Notes: generated from the sequence alone by a model not told the origin. 64,000 nucleotides of DNA from Narthecium ossifragum (GCA_963920575.1 OY986967.1:3703869-3767868); one strand, 5' to 3'; shown: positions 20,651-34,501, numbered from the stretch's first letter. A program made the numbers and translations.

Positions 20651-22980
20651 TCCTAAGAAACTTTAAAGTTATTCCAATTGAGTAAGAGGTCATCGTGTGT
20701 CTTCCCATGCTAGATGGAATGCTCGACTTAAGAAATAAGGAATAGTATATAAGCATGAATGTACACTTCCAAGCATATATGCCATCATTGATTCACTTTT
20801 CCTTCTCGTTAAATTAAAGGAGCAAACTGAGAGAGAGAGAGAGAGAGGCAAAGTTCAAACTTTTTCATTTATGCCCTGATATCATAATAAATCACAAATT
20901 AATTCAAAATATTAAACTGATAGGAAAGGGTGAATTTAACAATTTAGATTGTATGCGGCCGACACGCCTAGATTCACTTTTACTATATAGATTTTTAACT
21001 GCAAGGGATATATATTGAGCCATCATTTGAAAGCTTTCCCACGCCTAGATGATGACTTGCCGCCTAATTAACAACTACAGATAATAAGGCACATGTGATT
21101 AACAAATCCACAAACTATAGGGGCATTACTAATTAATGGGACCCTTGATGCAATTGGTATAACAGCTCTAATACTTTTACTTTATGATGTTAGGGTTTAG
21201 AGATATGCTAGAGCTCCATGCGCTGATAACTGCACACACAAATGTAAACTAATATAGCTGTAGAAATGCTATCAAAAGTACCACTTAATGGCATGCACTC
21301 TGAACTTCCATAACGTACGTATACTTCATATACTTAGTTGTAGGCCAAACAATATATACTCACAATGTTCAAAATACTCAAAAATTCCGGTGCAATGTGC
21401 GTATAACGGCTGATTTAGCCGTATGACTTGATGCTGCTTCGTCACACTGCTTGTTTAGCACAAAACATTACAGCAGCGGACTAAACAGACACATCGATGA
21501 TCAATGTTTGATGCTACATTAAGCAATGCAACATCACTCGATGACGATGAGATGCCAACCAAAATAAAAAGAAAGAATTATCTGGTCCAATCGCATGGGA
21601 TAAGATCATCACTGTATGCATTGAAATGCACTAAAAAAGTGGGGACAGACAACAACTCAAGCATGTTTGAAGACCAGTACTCCTGTTCTCTCCAAAGATA
21701 CTTATAAGCAAGTCTAACAAGTACAGCTCCAAGCACCTACTCCGCACATTGATCTGTATATATATCTAGACACACTCACATTGAATCCTTAAAAGGGGTG
21801 TTTTGGAACCATGGAATCTGAAAGCCAATGGACCACCTGACCACAGAGGGCTCTCATGCATTAAGACCTACCTTCCTGTGTGTCTTTAATTATGCTTCTA
21901 TTCTTACATTGGGATCTTTTTACCTAATTAAGGAGCCTTGCATGCATGCCGATGTGGTTATTGGTGTGGCCATGGTGCCTTCGGAGGAAAAGGATTTCTA
22001 TCCTCTATCAGCTTAAGCTTTTGGAACAGTTAGGAATTGAACATTAAGATAGATAGAATAATAAGTAGGAATCTAAGATTATATTCGCGGTTATATATAG
22101 TAGTTAGGCTTAAACTATTGGTCACATCTGCACATAAAACAGCATACAGTGCGATTAGATGCTCAAGACGATGATATAACAGTACATTGATCATCAGTTT
22201 TGTCCAGGAAGTGGTGCACCATCAAACAGTCAACACCGGCCACCACTTGTTAATTAAAACTAGCTAGTTTCATATGCCTCCAGAGATTTGGATGGATGGA
22301 GCCCATATCTTAACATCATTCCAAGTCTTGAGCGTTTCATATTGGCAAGTACGTACCTGGCATGCCAGAACACCTTGTACATGTGTCCAAATGAAGCCTA
22401 CCAACCTAGATGCCTAATGAGGATATAGAATGTCCACTAGATCTCAAATTAATTAATAGATTCTTTGATTTGTCTTATTATTTAGATCTAGCAAGCAGCT
22501 TGCTATTAATCATAATTCATATGATGCGCCAACAACCTTCGTCTTATATATTAGCATCACACGATCGATGGATCGTGGTTATGATTATAGAGCACATATT
22601 GCACTCATTTGCTGCATTAATTAAGGGATACATGCACAATTGCACATGCATGCAGATGATGAATCTCGATATGTAAATCTTATGTTTGATTTGCTGCGTC
22701 GATCGGTGTGATAGATCGATCCACGATATGTAAACCTTATGATTAATTTGCTGAATCGATCGGTGTGATATATATATAGCTGCACGCCTGCACGCGTCTA
22801 TGCAAAAAAAAAAAGATATGCTTAGTTCATATTTAGGGTTTGCTGCTGTCACTCATGCTGATGATGATTATTATGACATATGTAATACAAAGCTAGCTAT
22901 GAGTGTACGTACGTTCTTTAAGTAATTTGAGTTCATGAATATGTTAGCATGCATGTTGTAGCTCCTTAATTCATACTCCT
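20651..22980. other. Non-coding stretch, no gene recognised
   Basis: It contains a (GA)n run near 20829-20848. No open frame (for example 21504-21707 or 22410-22676) has a recognisable domain. The duplicated 'atgtaaa-cttatg-tt-atttgctg--tcgatcggtgtgata' near 22672 and 22727 is a short tandem duplication of about 55 bases. Confidence 0.4.
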
Positions 22981-22983
22981 TAA

Positions 22984-22985
<2 letters not shown>

Positions 22986-23021
<36 letters not shown>
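22986..23021. repeat. (AT)n microsatellite
   Basis: An uninterrupted alternating AT run of about 36 bases. Confidence 0.95.
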
Positions 23022-23022
<1 letters not shown>

Positions 23023-23029
23023 TTACTGA

Positions 23030-24280
23030 ACACCCCAGCTGATCGATACTTTCAAAGCCACATATATGTTTTGGTGGTATTTGGATGACAAGTCCCTGCA
23101 AAGGGCTGTCTCCAACCATGTGCTTTCCCTGACCAATGACCATACATAGATGCAAAGCTGCATGAGTGTGCCATTCATGTGTCATTCCTCTCTCTCATGT
23201 CTGATCTTTTCTCAGTTCCATTGCTAGCGCTTCAAAATACACACAATCCCGCTAAATGCCGCTGATTTGGGTTCCTTGTTCATCTCTGGCTCTTCTATCG
23301 AGCTAACCGAGTAGCTTTTATGTGCTAATTTTATCAATCATTTCAAAAACTTGAGTTGATAGGAAGAGATGAGTTTATATTATAAGCTCGAGCGAATATA
23401 TATGAGTCTTTCATTGTGAATATCTGTTTTAAGAAACGGTCCAAGAGAGTTGGATTCAAGTCATGCAAATCATTTCTTATCATGAAGTATAGAGCATCTG
23501 CATGAGCTTCTTTTTCCATTTTTTTTTAAATATTTCAAGATTTATTATTTCTTTATTGTACTGCTTTTCTTTTTACAACACCATGCGCTCTATTTTTTAA
23601 TCCTTTTTGTCTTATTTTATTTTTTAATTTATTAATTTAACAGTTATAAAAAATAAACTAATTAAACATTTTTTTGCTTTCCTTTTTCATGTAATATTCT
23701 TTTTTGCTACCTTTTTTCTTTACTTTTACTTTTACTAGCTTTTTACAAGGACTTCTAAACTCAAATAAGTACACAGGATGACGTCATGTGTTACAACAGC
23801 GGGAGGGCTTTTAAGGGTATTTAATGAACGTCAGATCGGTCTAATCTTAGCCGTCCGATCACGTAAAGAGCCGAAAGGCCCTCACGCCAACGCAATTAAT
23901 TTAGCCAGACTCACTACGGTCACCACCGATGAGTTTATCTCTCGGTCACCACCCTAGCGAGAAGAGGAGTTGTGGATTTAGTATGTAAATTAATTGGCTC
24001 TCATAGCTAGCGAGTAGTGTCTTAATAAACTAAATGCTAATCTTTTGGGTTGCCATATTGGACAACGATGAGTCTCTTAACTAGTGAAAAATAATAGTAT
24101 ATATGTAAAGAAATAAACAACTAATTAGCATATAAACGGAGATGACTGTGTAAAAAACTGCAAAATTCTTGTCATAATGTGAGCAATTAGTCTGTTTGGT
24201 TGGCACTTATTAGCAACATTATACATTACGGGTGATGCTGTTTGGCGTATAATTTTAAACACATGATATAAGTAATATTT
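23030..24280. other. Non-coding AT-rich stretch
   Basis: No coding signal. 23500-23760 is poly-T and poly-A rich. 23780-24060 is of more normal composition but has no open frame of note. Confidence 0.35.
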
Positions 24281-24289
24281 TTCTGAAAA

Positions 24290-26770
24290 TATTACAATGC
24301 AAGTATGCAGAAATTTTTACATTTTAAAAACCATTCATTATCAATTTTACAATGTAAGAACGTTTTGCTTTTCGTTTATAATTTCAACCACAATATATCT
24401 ACTAAAATGATTTTGCTCTTAATAAATATGACCGTCATCCCCCCCCCCCTCTATCTCTCTCAACCCTCACCTTCCAACCCTCACATGTAGCCTCATCATC
24501 CCCCTCCAACTCTAGCATCACCATCTACTTATCCGGTGGCCATCCCCGCCTAGACTCCGCCGCGGCCTCCATTAAATCCGGTCACACCCCAACCTTCGAC
24601 TCCGCCCTCATCCAACCTTATCGGAACCCAACTCACCTTCGAGCACCCAAGCTACCTCCGCCTCCTCCATTCATGGCAACCTTGAGCTCAACCTCATCAT
24701 CCGGCATTGCCATTCACCTAACCTTCCTTCCCCGAACCCATGTCTACCTAAAATCCCTAACCCGGTTGCTTCCTCGGGACCTCGACGCTGGCAAGCCACT
24801 AAACTCGTCGCTGCCTCTTTAACCCGACGCCGCTGCCTCTTTAGCCTGCCTTTTTCACCCCTCTTAACCTCAACAAGCCCCAGATCCGAATACCCATAAA
24901 CCTCGACCTCTCCTTCAAGGTTCTTCGACGAGATCCGATTACCAACGCCACCCGGTCGTCTCGGCTCGTCTTACCTAATGAGTGAAGAGTATTCTAAAGA
25001 AATGAAAAAGAGAATGAGAAATATTCCAAAGAAATAAAAAAGGAATCCGTCGAAAAACTAAAATGAAAGAAGTCAAATAAAAAAGAGAGAATGAGATGGA
25101 TTTCTATAGCGATATTGAGTAAGAAAAACCGATGGAGGCAAGGATCGGAGGAGAAAGTCGATGATGACACTATTACTAAACCGAGAAGAATAAAAATTAA
25201 AATTCCCTTATATATACTGATAGTTTTTGTATTTTCATAGGAATTTCTGCATAAGAACGTATTTCCTCTTATAAGCTGATATTTTCAATAAATAAGGAAT
25301 ACTTGACTAGTGAGGAGAGGGAGGGGGGGGGGGGGGGCTAGAGAGATATGAGATGGAGATGGTAGAGAGAGAAGAAAAATGAAGAGAGAACACAGGGGGG
25401 ATGCACTTAATGTGGGGAGAGAGAGAAAAAACACGGAGAGAGAGAATGAATGGGATGCATTTAATGAGCAAGCATGTGAAGAGAGAGAGAGAGAGAGAGG
25501 AAGGATGCAATGGCGTATTTATTAGGGGCCAAACCCTATCAAAAGATGGATTTGGCTGAAATTGTAAATGAATAACAAAATGTCCCTGACCCTGTCATCC
25601 TCTCTCTCTCCCTGTAATCCTTACGTATTTCTTGGATTCCTCACATAAGTTAAGTAATTCTTACTCATTGGGAATACCAACTTATATAAGAAAATACGTT
25701 CTTATACATGGATCCCTATAGAAATGCAAAGACTACCGATATATATGAGGGATTTTATTTCTGCTTATTCTTCTCAATTTAGTAATAATGTCTTTATCGG
25801 CTTCCACCTCCGGTCCTTATTTTCATCAGTTTTTTTTACTCACCATTGCTATAGAAATCCATCTCCATCTCTTTTTTTTTATTTGACTTTTTCCATCTTA
25901 GATGAATATCCATCACTTCTTATTATATCGAGAATACTTAGTTCTTCGATGGATTTTTTTTTCTTTGAAATACTCCTCACTCACTAGGGAAGACGAGCCG
26001 AAAATGATGGGGGTGGTGTTGGTAATCAGATTTCACCGAAAAACCTTGGAGTAGAGGTCGGGGGTTTATGGGTGCTCGGATCTGGGGTTTGTGGAGGTTA
26101 AGATGGGCAAAAAAGACGGATTAAGGAGATGGCAGCGTCATGTTGTGGAGAGGGAGGAGTGGGGCAGCGAGTTTAGAGGCTTGCCAGCGTCGGGTCCCGA
26201 GGAAGCGGTCGAATTAGGGTTTTTAGATAGATAGGGGTTCAAGGAAGGAAATTTGGGTGAATGGCAATGCGTAGACAAGAGTTCAGGGAAAGAATGTTGG
26301 GTGAATGGTGGTGCCAGATGACGAGTTTGAGCTCAAGGTTGTTGTGAATGGAGGAGGCTAGGGTGCTGGAAGGTAGGTTGGGTTCCGATGAGTTTGGATG
26401 GGGGGGGGGGGGGTCGGGGATGATAGATGAGTGTGTTGCTGATGATGGTTGAGGTGTAGCTGATTTTAAGAGGTTGTGGCGATGTTTAGGCGGGGTTGGG
26501 CGTGGGATAAGGAGTTGGTGATTTTGGAATTAGAGGGGGGTGATGAGGTCATAGGTGAGGGTTGAAAGATGAGTTTTAAGAGAGAGGAGGGGGAGGAGGA
26601 GGAGGATGATAGGGCATATTTATTAAGGACACAACCATCTCAAAAGATAGATTGTGACTAAAATTGTAATAAGAAAAATAAAATGTCCTTGAATTATAAA
26701 ATCGATAATGAATTGGATTTAAAATTTATAAATTCCAAGTATGCAATACCTCAAATAAGTATTGTAAACA
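24290..26770. repeat. Large inverted repeat, arms of about 1 kb
   Basis: The left arm (about 24290-25290) is the imperfect reverse complement of the right arm (about 25590-26770). Landmarks pair in order: 'ccattcattatcaattttac' with 'attcattatcgattttat'; 'ctcttaataaatatg' with 'ccttaataaatatg'; 'caaccctcacc' with its partner; 'ccccagatccga-cacccataaacc' with its partner; 'ggctcgtctt' with its partner; and 'atacgt' near the centre. The centre (25300-25560) holds G runs and GA repeats. The arm portion 24500-24960 is GC-rich and gene-like in composition, but no protein was recognised. It could be a foldback DNA transposon with very long termini or an inverted duplication. Confidence 0.8.
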
Positions 26771-27693
26771 AATTTAAATTACAATGTTATAAAAATAGAT
26801 GAAAGTATGAAGATATCCATATGACTTCAAGAATTTAATTAATATATTTCAAGTTTTAGTTTGCAATACTTTTTTTTCAGACAATATGGGTAATTAAAGA
26901 AAGGGATTGACGGCACGATGGTCGGTCGGTCCGACATGATATTAATTCATGTTACAATCTTGTTGACAATCAATATCCAATTTTGATTCATGGGCATATG
27001 TTTGACTAATCAAAACTTCAAGATTCCATACATACATTTATAGATACATTGTATATATTTGTTATAGGTTTTGTTTTTTCTGGTAGGAAATCTAGACGAC
27101 AGCAATTAATGGTAGACCAAAATTCACGATGTTATTAATATTAAAGATTAGGGATATGATAAAATTCAAACTCAATTCGAACAGAGATGTTGATATGTTT
27201 AGGAATCATGACTGATGTAGCTTAATTGGATAATCATGACTCATCGGCCTCCATATGTCCTGTTAATTTTCATGTTATGCTTTCTTTTTCTTTTCCCACT
27301 TCTCTAATAACATCAGCATGTAGAAGAGATATCTTTTTGATCGGTCAACATTATTTATCGGTCATTAACTTAGGCCGATCGATCATCCGACCGATTATGT
27401 TACTGGATCAATCAACACCATATATTTGATTAGGTGGGCCCCGTGCCAACTAGCACGAGTAACACCCACCCTCACTACCCTCTAACCACCCACCTCCACT
27501 GTGTACTCTCTCCTCCCCTCTATGACTCAGCTGTCACGTGTTCCCTCTCTTGATGACTCAGCTGTCACGTATAAAAAAATAAACGAGTTAAATTATGATT
27601 CAGAAAATCTGATCTTATATAATAGATCATCACTATATATTTGATGGTAAATATTACACGTGTAGGTCGGTCAATAATTGATGTCTTCCGTCA
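26771..27693. other. Non-coding stretch
   Basis: AT-rich. A CT-rich block at 27460-27560 contains a partial tandem duplication ('tgactcagctgtcacgt' at about 27521 and 27554). No gene is seen. Confidence 0.4.
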
Positions 27694-27702
27694 TTGTTAA
27701 TT

Positions 27703-28655
27703 GGGTGCGGCTATCCGCACCACCCTTTCAACTCAACACACCACACTTCAACATTTTCTTCATTTTTTGAAAAAAATAAAAAAACTAAAAAAAAACCCTA
27801 AACTACCCTCATCCCCTACCTCCCACTCTCCCCCCATCCCACCCTCACCTCCTCCACCACCCCCGACCCCCCACCACGCCAGCAGCCACCGCCGGCCCCG
27901 TCGTCGCCTCCCCACCCCAGCTTCTCTCTCCCCTCTCCGGCGCCGGCTCCGGCCTCCCTCTCCCCTCTCTCTCCCTCTTCCCTCCCCTCTCCGGCTTTCC
28001 TCTCCCTCTTCCCTTCCCTCTACCATGTCTCTTCGGCCTCCCTCTCCCCTCCCCGGCGTCCCTCTCCCTCTTCCCTCCCCTCTCCGACCACCCTCTCCCC
28101 TTCTTCTCTCCCGTCTCCGGCCTCCCTCTCCCTCTTCCCTCCCGTCTCCGGCCTCCCGCGCCGGACTCCCTCTCTCCCGCGGCCGGCCTCCCTCTCCACT
28201 CTCTCTCCCTCTTCCATCTCTCCCGCGCCGGCCGGAGAGGAGAGAGCCGGAGAGGGGAGGGAAGAAGGGGAGAGGGTGGTCGGAGAGGGGAGGGAAGAGG
28301 GAAGCCGGAGAGGGGAGAGGGAGGCCGGAGAGAGGAGGGAAGAGGGAGAGGGAAGCCGAAGAGGGGAGGGAAGAGGGAGAGAGAGAGGGGAGAGGGAGGC
28401 CGGAGCCGGCGCCGGAGAGGGGAGAGAGAAGCCGGGGGTGGGGAGGCGATGGCGGGGCCAGCGGTGGCTGCCGGCGTGGTGGGGGGTGGGGGGTGGTGGA
28501 GGAGGTGAGGGTGGGATGGGGGGAGAGGGGGAGGTAGGGGATGAGGATAGTTTAGGATTTTTTTTAATTTTTTTAATTTTTTTCAAAAAATAAAAAAAAT
28601 ATTGAAGTGTGGTGTGTTGAATTGAAAGGGTGGTGTGGTACGGATAACCACACCC
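27703..28655. mobile_element. Foldback Mutator-like element, 9-bp target duplication
   Basis: TTGTTAATT at 27694-27702 and again at 28656-28664 flanks a 953-base palindromic element. It starts GGGTGCGGCTATCCGCACCA and ends in the near-exact reverse complement (GGTACGGATAACCACACCC). The arms are matched over almost the whole length: 'ccctttcaactcaacacaccacacttcaa', then an A-rich patch, then long GC-rich CT/GA blocks, meeting near 28228. A 9-bp duplication is the hallmark of Mutator-like elements. The long frames here (27701-28537 plus, 28020-28586 minus) are Ser/Pro/Leu or Arg/Glu/Gly low-complexity readings of the arms, so no transposase is encoded. Confidence 0.85.
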
Positions 28656-28664
28656 TTGTTAATT

Positions 28665-29776
28665 TAATTTAGAGATGTGGACGGTTAACACCGAGGTGGT
28701 AAAAAGCTAAAAATGGATACCATTTTAATTAACAGACTCAAACCACTCGTAAGTTAATAAAGAAAGCCCAACGACACACGGGCCAAGAGAAGGGGGGCAA
28801 AATGGTCATTTATTCATATTTCGCGTGCCTTAACGGCATTAAAACCATTAATAGGAAAGCTGCGGAGCCGCGTACGGTACACCAGCTGGCAATACTGGGA
28901 ATCGGGTTGAGATACGGGGAAACGAGGCACATGCCAATAGCCCAATAATATCTGGGTTTTTATCATTTTATGCATATATCTCTGGCGATTTTAAGGTAGC
29001 ATTTTAAGAAAAATGAACTATATTTTCCAATTGTGTCCTATAAAAATTAATTATAGTGGTTATTTTAAGCTTCATATCAAATGAATAGAAGAGATTTTGT
29101 ACTTTACACATATAATTTTCCATTATATACATTTAAAGCTAGTTTGGGGGAATATATTCCAAAAGTATTGTTTATTATATGGTGGAAAATACTGGATTGG
29201 ATAGATATTCCATTACCGTTTCCCCCGTTTCTTTTCCCTTGATCTTAGAACAGCAAGATGACCTTTTTGGTCCCCACACCGGATCCCTCCCTCCCTCTCT
29301 CTCTCTCTACCCACCCTTTTTAGAGAGAGAAAACTACTCATAGACGTCCCTTAGAGAGAGAAATTAGAGAGAGAAATTAGAGTGGCGCAGTGCAGGAGTC
29401 TGAACAGCGCCGCGCCACCGAAAGCGACTGCTCTGCTCCCTCCTCTCTGCTCCCATAATCTTATTCTTCTCGGAACATAGAGAGAGAAACCCATATACTA
29501 CCCAACAAAACTCTCTCTCTAGAGAGAGAAAGACACTACGAAGAGAGAGAGAGGAAGTAGATATCCAAGGGTGCAGCAAGCAGCAGCAGAGAAATAGAAG
29601 ACGGCGTATTAATCATCACAGTAAATTCCATTTCTCTCTTTATCTCTCTCTCTCTCTCTACCTCGTTTGTGTACGCTTCCTTCCCGGAGAGAAGAGAGAG
29701 AAAGAGAGATGTTGGGTTGCGTTTGAGAGGTTGGGTCTTTGAGTTGGAGAGGTGGAGAGCGTGGTTGGATTCAGAG
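28665..29776 (+). promoter_or_regulatory. Upstream region and 5' leader of the NPY-like gene
   Basis: No coding feature. From about 29280 the sequence is rich in CT and GA microsatellites (29288-29308, 29475-29560, 29630-29660, 29690-29710), typical of plant 5' leaders. No convincing TATA box was seen, so the transcription start is not placed. The foldback element ends about 1.1 kb before the start codon. Confidence 0.5.
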
Positions 29777-32700
29777 ATGAAGTATATGAAGCTGGGATCG
29801 AAGCCGGACGCGTTCCAAGAGGACGGGAGTAACGTCAGGTGAGGTCCCCTGTCCTGCTGTTTGGAGAATATGGATTTATTTTTTTTGGCTAGAGGTTGCA
29901 TGCTGGTGGATTTGTTTTGGGTTTTTGGGAAATGGGTACCAGGAAAAATCCTTTTTTGTTCTGCAAATTTGATTCTTTTTGTTTCTTTCCTCCATTTCTT
30001 CTCATGTTCGAGTCATTGGGTAGTTATCTTTCTGTGATGAACTCTAACGGAGGAACCCAAGAGGAGTTTTTTTTTTTTGTGGTAGATAGATATCAATTGG
30101 AGAGGAAATGAGTTTAGTTTAGTGGTTTGCAACGTATGTAGTAACTGTTGTTGGTTTCGTAGTGGCACTAATATCTTCCTTCCTTCATGGGTTCTAATGA
30201 AAATTTTCCTTCCTTCGTTGGATAAATTTGGGCTTCTTTGCGCTGTTGAAATAGTTTGAAATAGTTCTCTTATTAAGATGTCTAGGAGGTTCTAAAGGGA
30301 CAGATCTGATCTTTTGTTAATCTCTTTTGTGACTATGTTTTTCGTTTGAGCATTTCTAGAGTTGTTGTAGCTCGTGCCTCTTCCTTTTGATGGGTGTTTT
30401 ATTATATGGTAGCGAGAGCTCTTAGTGTTTCTCACGATCAATGTAATCGAGTTTACATTGATAACCTTGAAGAACTGAGTTTTCTTGGTGCATTTTTGTG
30501 TTGCTATTTTTTCACAAAGTTCCTCGGCATTTGCAATCACCGAAATTTAAGACCGTTTCTTATGGACAGTACTAAAATTTATGCATATGATTCTTTTGTT
30601 GAGGCAACTCTAGGCTGTGTACTTGTGCCTGCACGAGTTGTACTGCCGAGCACAATTGCCTAATTAAGTGTCTGTAGTTTATGAGCAGCTAGATATGCAG
30701 AGCAAAGATTTCCTTACCAATAAGTCTTGCAAGTTATTTTACATGAGTAATCTTGCTATTAATCTTATGGCAGCTAGATATGCCCTTAATCTTCCTAGCA
30801 TTTGAAAGTCCATAAACCTTCTAGGATTTTTCTTCTTAAGATCCCTGAATCTTGCTGTTAATCTATGGTTAATCTGTGGAGGTGAAAATGTTGTCATAAT
30901 TCTGAAATATAGTGAAGTGATTAGTTAAAGTAGGAACCTTGAGTTTCCATATGACATCGAATGTTATTGCTATATTGTGACAATAGCTGTTTTTTTCCCT
31001 CCCTATGTGCATCCACATATTGCTTTCCAAATAATGATAATTGTGAGGCAACTTGATCAAATTTTGGATATGTATTGTTAGTTGTTTTAGAGTTTTAAGC
31101 TATGTGGCACGTTTGTTATAGTATTTGTGGAATAGACACCTTTAAATAGGATGAGAACCACAAATAAGCTAAGTATCTCATTCGTTTTTGCATTTTACTT
31201 CAAGTTCTGTTAAATACTTTTATGTCAAAAGACACTGATCTAGCGCTTGCACTAACAGACAATTTCTGCAGGTATGTGGCATCCGAGCTGGCAACAGATG
31301 TAATTGTAAATGTTGGAGAAGTGAAATTTTATCTACACAAGGTAATGCTCATTTTTCTGTTTTAAGTTCAATAACTAGGCTCTGTTTCATCGCTTTGTTC
31401 ATGTAATACACTTGAATTTATTATCGAATCACATGTCAAGTTTTTCTATCTGGAATTTATGGATCTTGGAAAAGAACTTGTTGACATTACTAACGGGAAA
31501 AGTATGAATCTTGCACCATATATGATGAAGCTAGCGTTGAAGTATGATTCAGTTCCACTTTTTGTGTCCACTATTTATATTGCGATACAAGAAAGCCTTC
31601 ATTTATCCTGGTGATATATGGTAGAGTTCATACAATTTGATATTTCTGATTGCTAATGTACTTTCAATTGTTGCATGTATTCCAAAAACTGTAATATGAA
31701 TGTAGATTTGCATATTGCTGATCTACATTGTCTGCATCAGATTGCCACATCCTTCACAGTCAGGGTCTTCATCTGTAAAACTAATTGGCCAGTAAACAAG
31801 TTATTTGCGCCTTTCTTTGTTTAGTATCTACGCTCGTTCATTTGTTTCTTCTTATGCTAATAGCATCATTTCTCTTGTCATTAGCTACTTTGAACTACTT
31901 TATACATATTTGGTAACACAATTCCCGTTTGCAGTTTCCTCTTATATCAAAGAGCAATCGGTTGCAAAGGTTGGTAAGTAAGGCCAGTGAGTATACTGCG
32001 GATGAAGTTTACATGCATGATTTTCCTGGTGGACCAAAAGCTTTTGAGATATGCGCCAAATTTTGCTATGGGATGACTGTGACTCTCGATGCATACAACG
32101 TTGTTGCTGCCAGATGTGCTGCTGAGTACCTAAAGATGACTGAAGATGTTGAGAAAGGAAATTTAATTTACAAAATTGAGGTTTTCTTGACCTCCAGTGT
32201 ATTACGCAGCTGGAAAGATTCTATTATCGTCCTACAGACCACAAAGTATTTGCTACCCTGGTCTGAGGAACTTAAGGTGGTTGGAAGGTGCATCGATTCC
32301 ATAGCTTCCAAAACTTGTCTCGACCCTTGTAATGTCAACTGGTCATATACTTATAACAAGAAGCTGGCAGCTTCAAATCGGATCATCGAAAACCAACAAA
32401 AGTTGCACATTGTACCCAGGGATTGGTGGGTAGAGGATATATGTGAGCTTGATGTTGACCTTTACAAGAGAGCGATTGTTGCTGTGAAGTCTAAAGGGAG
32501 GATGTCTCCTGATTTGATAGGAGAGGCCCTCAGGGCTTATGCAGTAAGATGGCTGCCAGATTCTCTTGATGCCCTTGTTGCTGATGACTACACAAGAAGG
32601 AACAAGTCTCTTGTAGAAACCATTGTCTGGTTGCTACCTTCAGATAAGATTTCAGGCTGTCCATGTAGTTTCCTACTAAAATTATTGAAAGCTGCTTTAT

Positions 32701-34501
32701 TGGTTGGAGCTGGGGATTTAGTCATGGAAGAACTGATGAATAGGATAAGTTTGCAGTTGCATAAAGCTACTGTGAAGGATCTGCTTGTTCGAACAAGATC
32801 TCCTGATGAACCTGCTTTTGATGTTCAGCTGGTGCAAAGTCTTGTCAGTAGATTTATGATTCTGGGAGGTAGCAGTCACAATTTTAGTCATGTTGAAAAG
32901 AGTGAAAATAAGATGGACGAGTTCATCCTGGGACATGCATCTTTGCTTTCTTTAGGTAAATTAATCGATGGCTATCTCGTAGAGGTAGCTAGTGACCCGA
33001 ATCTTCCATTATCTAGCTTCATTAATCTTTCAGCTTCCATTCCTGAGGCAGCTCGTCCGATTCATGACGGACTATACACAGCCATCGATATCTACCTGAA
33101 GGTATGTTAAAGCGAAACTCATCAACTTCCTGTAACTTACAGTAGTTAGTCCCGTTTTGAAAGGTTTTTCTGAGATGGTCTATCACTCTTAAAAAAGTTT
33201 CTGTTCTTTTTGTGTCTAATCATTTTCTCAACCGCTTAGAATTTCTCTTAGATACATTTGTCTTTACCATGACATTTGTCTTGTGCTTGCAAAAAGATGG
33301 TGCGTAGGTTTTGATATTATTTGTGAATCTACTTATAAGTAGTATTTTGTTCTTTTCATCCCTGTTCTTCTATGTGAATCATTTTTAGTTATCAAGGCTC
33401 TCTTATGATTATTCACTTAAGAAAAACCTTACCTTGCAGACATAAGTTGGATCTAGCCTTCTCTGAAACTTTTACAGGAAATGATAATTTTATATATTTT
33501 TATATTGATGATACTACTGATAAAGAAGGGTTGTTGTTCTTTGATGTTGATCTTGGTTCATTTGTTAAAATTCAATGTGATCGCTGAGTTTTACTAGAAT
33601 ATGGATAACATAGGAATTGTGCAGGATAAACAGTAAATCTTTTACTGCTAACCAGTCAATGGGTCGTTAGAATATGCAACTCCTAGGACTAAATTTGTAT
33701 GTGCAAAATAAAAAATTTCTCACACAGCAGCATTCTATTTTCTTCCAATATCTGTTAAAGTTTTTTGTTATGATTTTCCCCCTTAATATGTATGAAGTAA
33801 CTCTCATCCCTTCTTTTGTGATTTTTTCCTTTAAACTTTTGTGATTTTTTCCTTTAATCTGACTTCTTTGCATCTTTATCTGTTGAGAGTTTGATTTTGG
33901 TTTATTTCAGATGATTTCATCTAACACTTAAACTTTTATCTACACTGGAACTCAGAACCATCCAAACTTGACAAAATCAGAGAAGAAAAAATTGTGTGGC
34001 TTGATGAACGTGAAGAAGCTCTCGACAGATGCATCCATACACGCAGCCCAGAATGACCGGCTGCCACTACGTGTTGTGGTCCAAGTCCTGTTCTTTGAGC
34101 AGGTTAGGGCCTCAGCTGGGAGTCTAACAACACCACCAAATGATATCTTGCATGGGAGTGCCCGGTCGACGGTAAATGTAGAAGAAACCTGGCCAAGACC
34201 AGTAACAAAGGAGTGCAAATCGCTGGAGAAGCAGCTGAGAAGTGTGAAGATCGACGATGATCACTCAAACATCAATGACAAGAAGAGCAACAGCAATGGT
34301 AGTAACAGAGTTGGCGGTGGGCTGTTGCAACCATCCCGGTCAAGGAGGATGTTTTCCAAGCTGTGGGCCGGGAAGGGCCAAGGCGAGAACAACAGGAGTT
34401 CGGAGACATCCGGTAGTTCACAGAGCCCCCCGACATCAGTCAATCCAGAAGCTAAATCCTCTGGTTCTTCCTCGAGGCACAGGCGGCATTCGATATCTTG
34501 A
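29777..34501 (+). CDS. NPY-like BTB/NPH3 protein
   Basis: Four exons: 29777-29838, 31272-31341, 31935-33101 and 33956-34501, all with GT-AG borders and a continuous frame, giving 614 residues. The start MKYMKLGSKPDAFQ is the conserved N-terminus of the NPY (NAKED PINS IN YUC MUTANTS) subfamily. A BTB/POZ domain spans about residues 28-130 (DVIVNVGEVKFYLHKFPL); the NPH3 domain spans about 206-480 (RDWWVEDICELDVDLYKRAI to RLPLRVVVQVLFFEQVR). The Ser-rich tail has FSKLWAGKG near its start. NPY proteins work at the plasma membrane with AGC kinases in auxin-dependent organogenesis and PIN polarity, and BTB domains can dock to CUL3; those roles are known for the family and inferred here. It looks intact. 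The minus-strand neighbour ends 0.5 kb downstream (convergent pair). Which NPY paralogue it is was not determined. Confidence 0.93.

Noticed and set aside
27701..28593. Long open frames (up to 278 residues) on both strands
   Set aside because: They are Ser/Pro/Leu and Arg/Glu/Gly low-complexity readings of the CT/GA-rich arms of a foldback element, open on both strands because of composition.
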